Source: an uncultured Varibaculum sp. (GTDB taxonomy: Bacteria; Actinomycetota; Actinomycetes; Actinomycetales; Actinomycetaceae). From it: DNA of 23,973 bases. The stretch spans positions 1 through 23,973 of the forward strand of contig CAMYFZ010000021.1 in assembly GCA_947255165.1 (NCBI GenBank). The letters are read 5' to 3'. Both the position numbers and the translations under genes were made by a program. This document shows, one piece after another, positions 22,626 through 23,973 of this stretch. Positions within the stretch are counted from its first letter, which is position 1. Each line of letters begins with the position of its first letter. Below the pieces are notes generated by a model. The model ran no database searches, was not told where the DNA came from, and saw nothing but the letters and a program-made list of their open reading frames with translations.

Positions 22626-23973
22626 ATGACTGAACAAGAAAATCTCATTGACGGTCTCTACACCGTTGGCGAACCGATCGCTGATCAGAAAGCACCCCTA
22701 GAGGTGCCGATTGAAAAATGCTGGAAGCAGCGCCAGTTTGATGCGGCGCTGGTTAACCCGGCTAACCGTCGTAAAATTAAAGTGATCGTGGTAGGCACCG
22801 GCTTGGCAGGGGGCGCAGCTGCTGCTTCGCTAGGCGAAATGGGCTACCACGTCGATGCTTTCTTCTACCAAGATTCTGCTCGCCGTGCACACTCGATTGC
22901 GGCTCAGGGCGGGATCAACGCGGCGAAGAATTATCGCAACGACAACGACTCTGACTACCGGCTGTTCTATGACACGGTCAAAGGCGGGGACTACCGGGCT
23001 CGGGAAACTAACGTCTACCGGCTAGCGGAAGTATCTGCCAATATTATTGACCAATGTGTAGCTCAGGGCGTGCCTTTTGCCCGCGAATATGGCGGCCTGC
23101 TAGATAACCGTTCCTTCGGTGGGGTGCAGGTTTCCCGTACTTTCTATGCGCGAGGCCAGACGGGGCAGCAGCTCCTGATCGGTGCGTACCAGGCGTTAGA
23201 GCGTCAGGTTAACGCGGGCACCGTAGTTTCTCACTCCCGTCATGAAATGGTAGAACTCATCGTTTCGGACGGTCGGGCGCGCGGGATTGTGGCCCGCAAT
23301 ATGGAGACTGGTGAACTGGAAACTTTCACCGCTTCGATTGTTATTTTAGCTACCGGTGGTTATGGGAACGTTTTCTTCCTGTCCACTAACGCTATGGGGT
23401 GTAACGGTACTGCTGCTTGGCGTGCTCACCGTAAGGGTGCTTATTTTGCTAACCCTTGCTACACCCAGATTCACCCCACCTGTATTCCGCAGCATGGTGA
23501 CCAGCAATCCAAACTCACTTTGATGAGTGAATCCCTGCGTAATGATGGACGTATTTGGGTTCCCAAGAAGAAAGAGGATTGCAAGAAAGACCCGCGGGAA
23601 ATCCCGGAGGAAGATCGCGACTACTACCTAGAGCGTATCTACCCCTCTTTCGGTAACCTGGTTCCGCGCGATATTGCATCGCGTCAGGCCAAGAACATGT
23701 GTGATGAGGGTCGCGGGGTAGGTCCGGAAATCAACGGAGTTGCTCGCGGAGTTTACTTGGATTTCGCGGACGCGATTGAACGTATGGGTAAGGAAGCTGT
23801 TTCTGCTAAGTACGGCAACCTGTTCGATATGTATAAGCGGATTACCGATGATGATCCTTATGAGGTTCCGATGCGGATTTACCCGGCGGTGCACTACACC
23901 ATGGGTGGGGTTTGGGTTGACTATGACCTAGAGACCACTATCCCGGGTCTGTATGTGGGCGGGGAAGCTAACT
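22626..23973 (+). CDS. sdhA: Succinate dehydrogenase/fumarate reductase flavoprotein, 3' partial
   Basis: Catalytic flavoprotein. 449 residues are visible of roughly 640 expected, and the frame is open to the right edge with no stop. The FAD-binding GTGLAGG is at 57-63. The covalent FAD His is H89 in [15 protein letters not shown]290 and E302/R305 (in SESLRNDGR) lie in the substrate region. The catalytic Arg is probably R348 in PRDIASR, and H423 heads HYTMGGVW. The start is ATG at 22626, 9 nt after GGAAGG (22611-22616). An in-frame ATG at 22617 directly abuts that site, so it is less likely. The first 45 residues are a hydrophilic extension seen in the actinobacterial/Bacillus-type subunit. 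Confidence 0.97.
   Translation, partial: MTEQENLIDGLYTVGEPIADQKAPLEVPIEKCWKQRQFDAALVNPANRRKIKVIVVGTGLAGGAAAASLGEMGYHVDAFFYQDSARRAHSIAAQGGINAAKNYRNDNDSDYRLFYDTVKGGDYRARETNVYRLAEVSANIIDQCVAQGVPFAREYGGLLDNRSFGGVQVSRTFYARGQTGQQLLIGAYQALERQVNAGTVVSHSRHEMVELIVSDGRARGIVARNMETGELETFTASIVILATGGYGNVFFLSTNAMGCNGTAAWRAHRKGAYFANPCYTQIHPTCIPQHGDQQSKLTLMSESLRNDGRIWVPKKKEDCKKDPREIPEEDRDYYLERIYPSFGNLVPRDIASRQAKNMCDEGRGVGPEINGVARGVYLDFADAIERMGKEAVSAKYGNLFDMYKRITDDDPYEVPMRIYPAVHYTMGGVWVDYDLETTIPGLYVGGEAN

Noticed and set aside
1..23973. CRISPR array, tRNA, rRNA or insertion sequence
   Set aside because: No regularly spaced repeats, cloverleaf-like segments, rRNA sequence or transposase-like ORF were found on reading the intergenic regions.

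Overview
The window looks like a core housekeeping region of an actinobacterium, most probably a member of the Actinomycetaceae (Varibaculum, Mobiluncus or Actinobaculum-like). The reasons are gene order (rplO, secY, adk, map, infA, rpmJ, rpsM, rpsK, rpoA, rplQ, truA, rplM, rpsI), frequent GTG and TTG starts, a moderate GC content by eye, and actinobacterial protein features: acidic N-terminus on S9, a Lys/Glu-rich tail on L17, and a cytochrome b558-type SdhC. The genus call is an inference from these traits, not from a database match.

Layout. 1-494 is the 3' end of rplO, followed by a strong terminator. 776-1408 is a secreted M15-like peptidase with its own promoter, which separates rplO from secY. 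1698-4481 is secY-adk-map. 4610-5152 is a lone PemK/MazF-family protein. 5386-8515 is infA-rpmJ-rpsM-rpsK-rpoA-rplQ, the translation/transcription alpha-type operon, which lacks rpsD and ends in a strong terminator. 8712-10351 is a polyphosphate-glucokinase-like ROK kinase, translationally coupled to truA. 10653-11618 is rplM-rpsI behind a clear promoter and a roughly 200-nt leader. 11817-12451 is a RelB/RelE-type toxin-antitoxin pair. It runs convergently into coaA and then glmM, both on the minus strand. From 15068 the plus strand continues with glmS-nnrD-alr-tsaE-tsaB-rimI (cell-wall precursor supply, NAD(P)HX repair and tRNA t6A/ribosomal modification genes). 21849 to the right edge is sdhC-sdhA, the start of a type-B succinate dehydrogenase/fumarate reductase operon; sdhA runs off the window.

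Functionally this is mostly ribosome, RNA polymerase and protein export machinery joined to UDP-GlcNAc synthesis (glmM, glmS), D-alanine (alr) and CoA (coaA) supply. Accessory genes (M15-like peptidase, PemK, ROK kinase, RelBE pair) sit at the junctions between conserved blocks.

No wholly new protein system stands out. The most interesting non-coding signal is a 5' leader before rpsM whose hairpin loop is perfectly complementary to a segment about 35 nt downstream (a potential pseudoknot), with a competing alternative pairing based on a duplicated 8-mer. Other signals worth checking are a hairpin that would sequester the infA start codon at the predicted 5' end of its mRNA, the long rplM leader, and an apparent two-gene inversion (coaA-glmM) flanked by the toxin-antitoxin pair. 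I saw no tRNA, rRNA, CRISPR array or insertion sequence.
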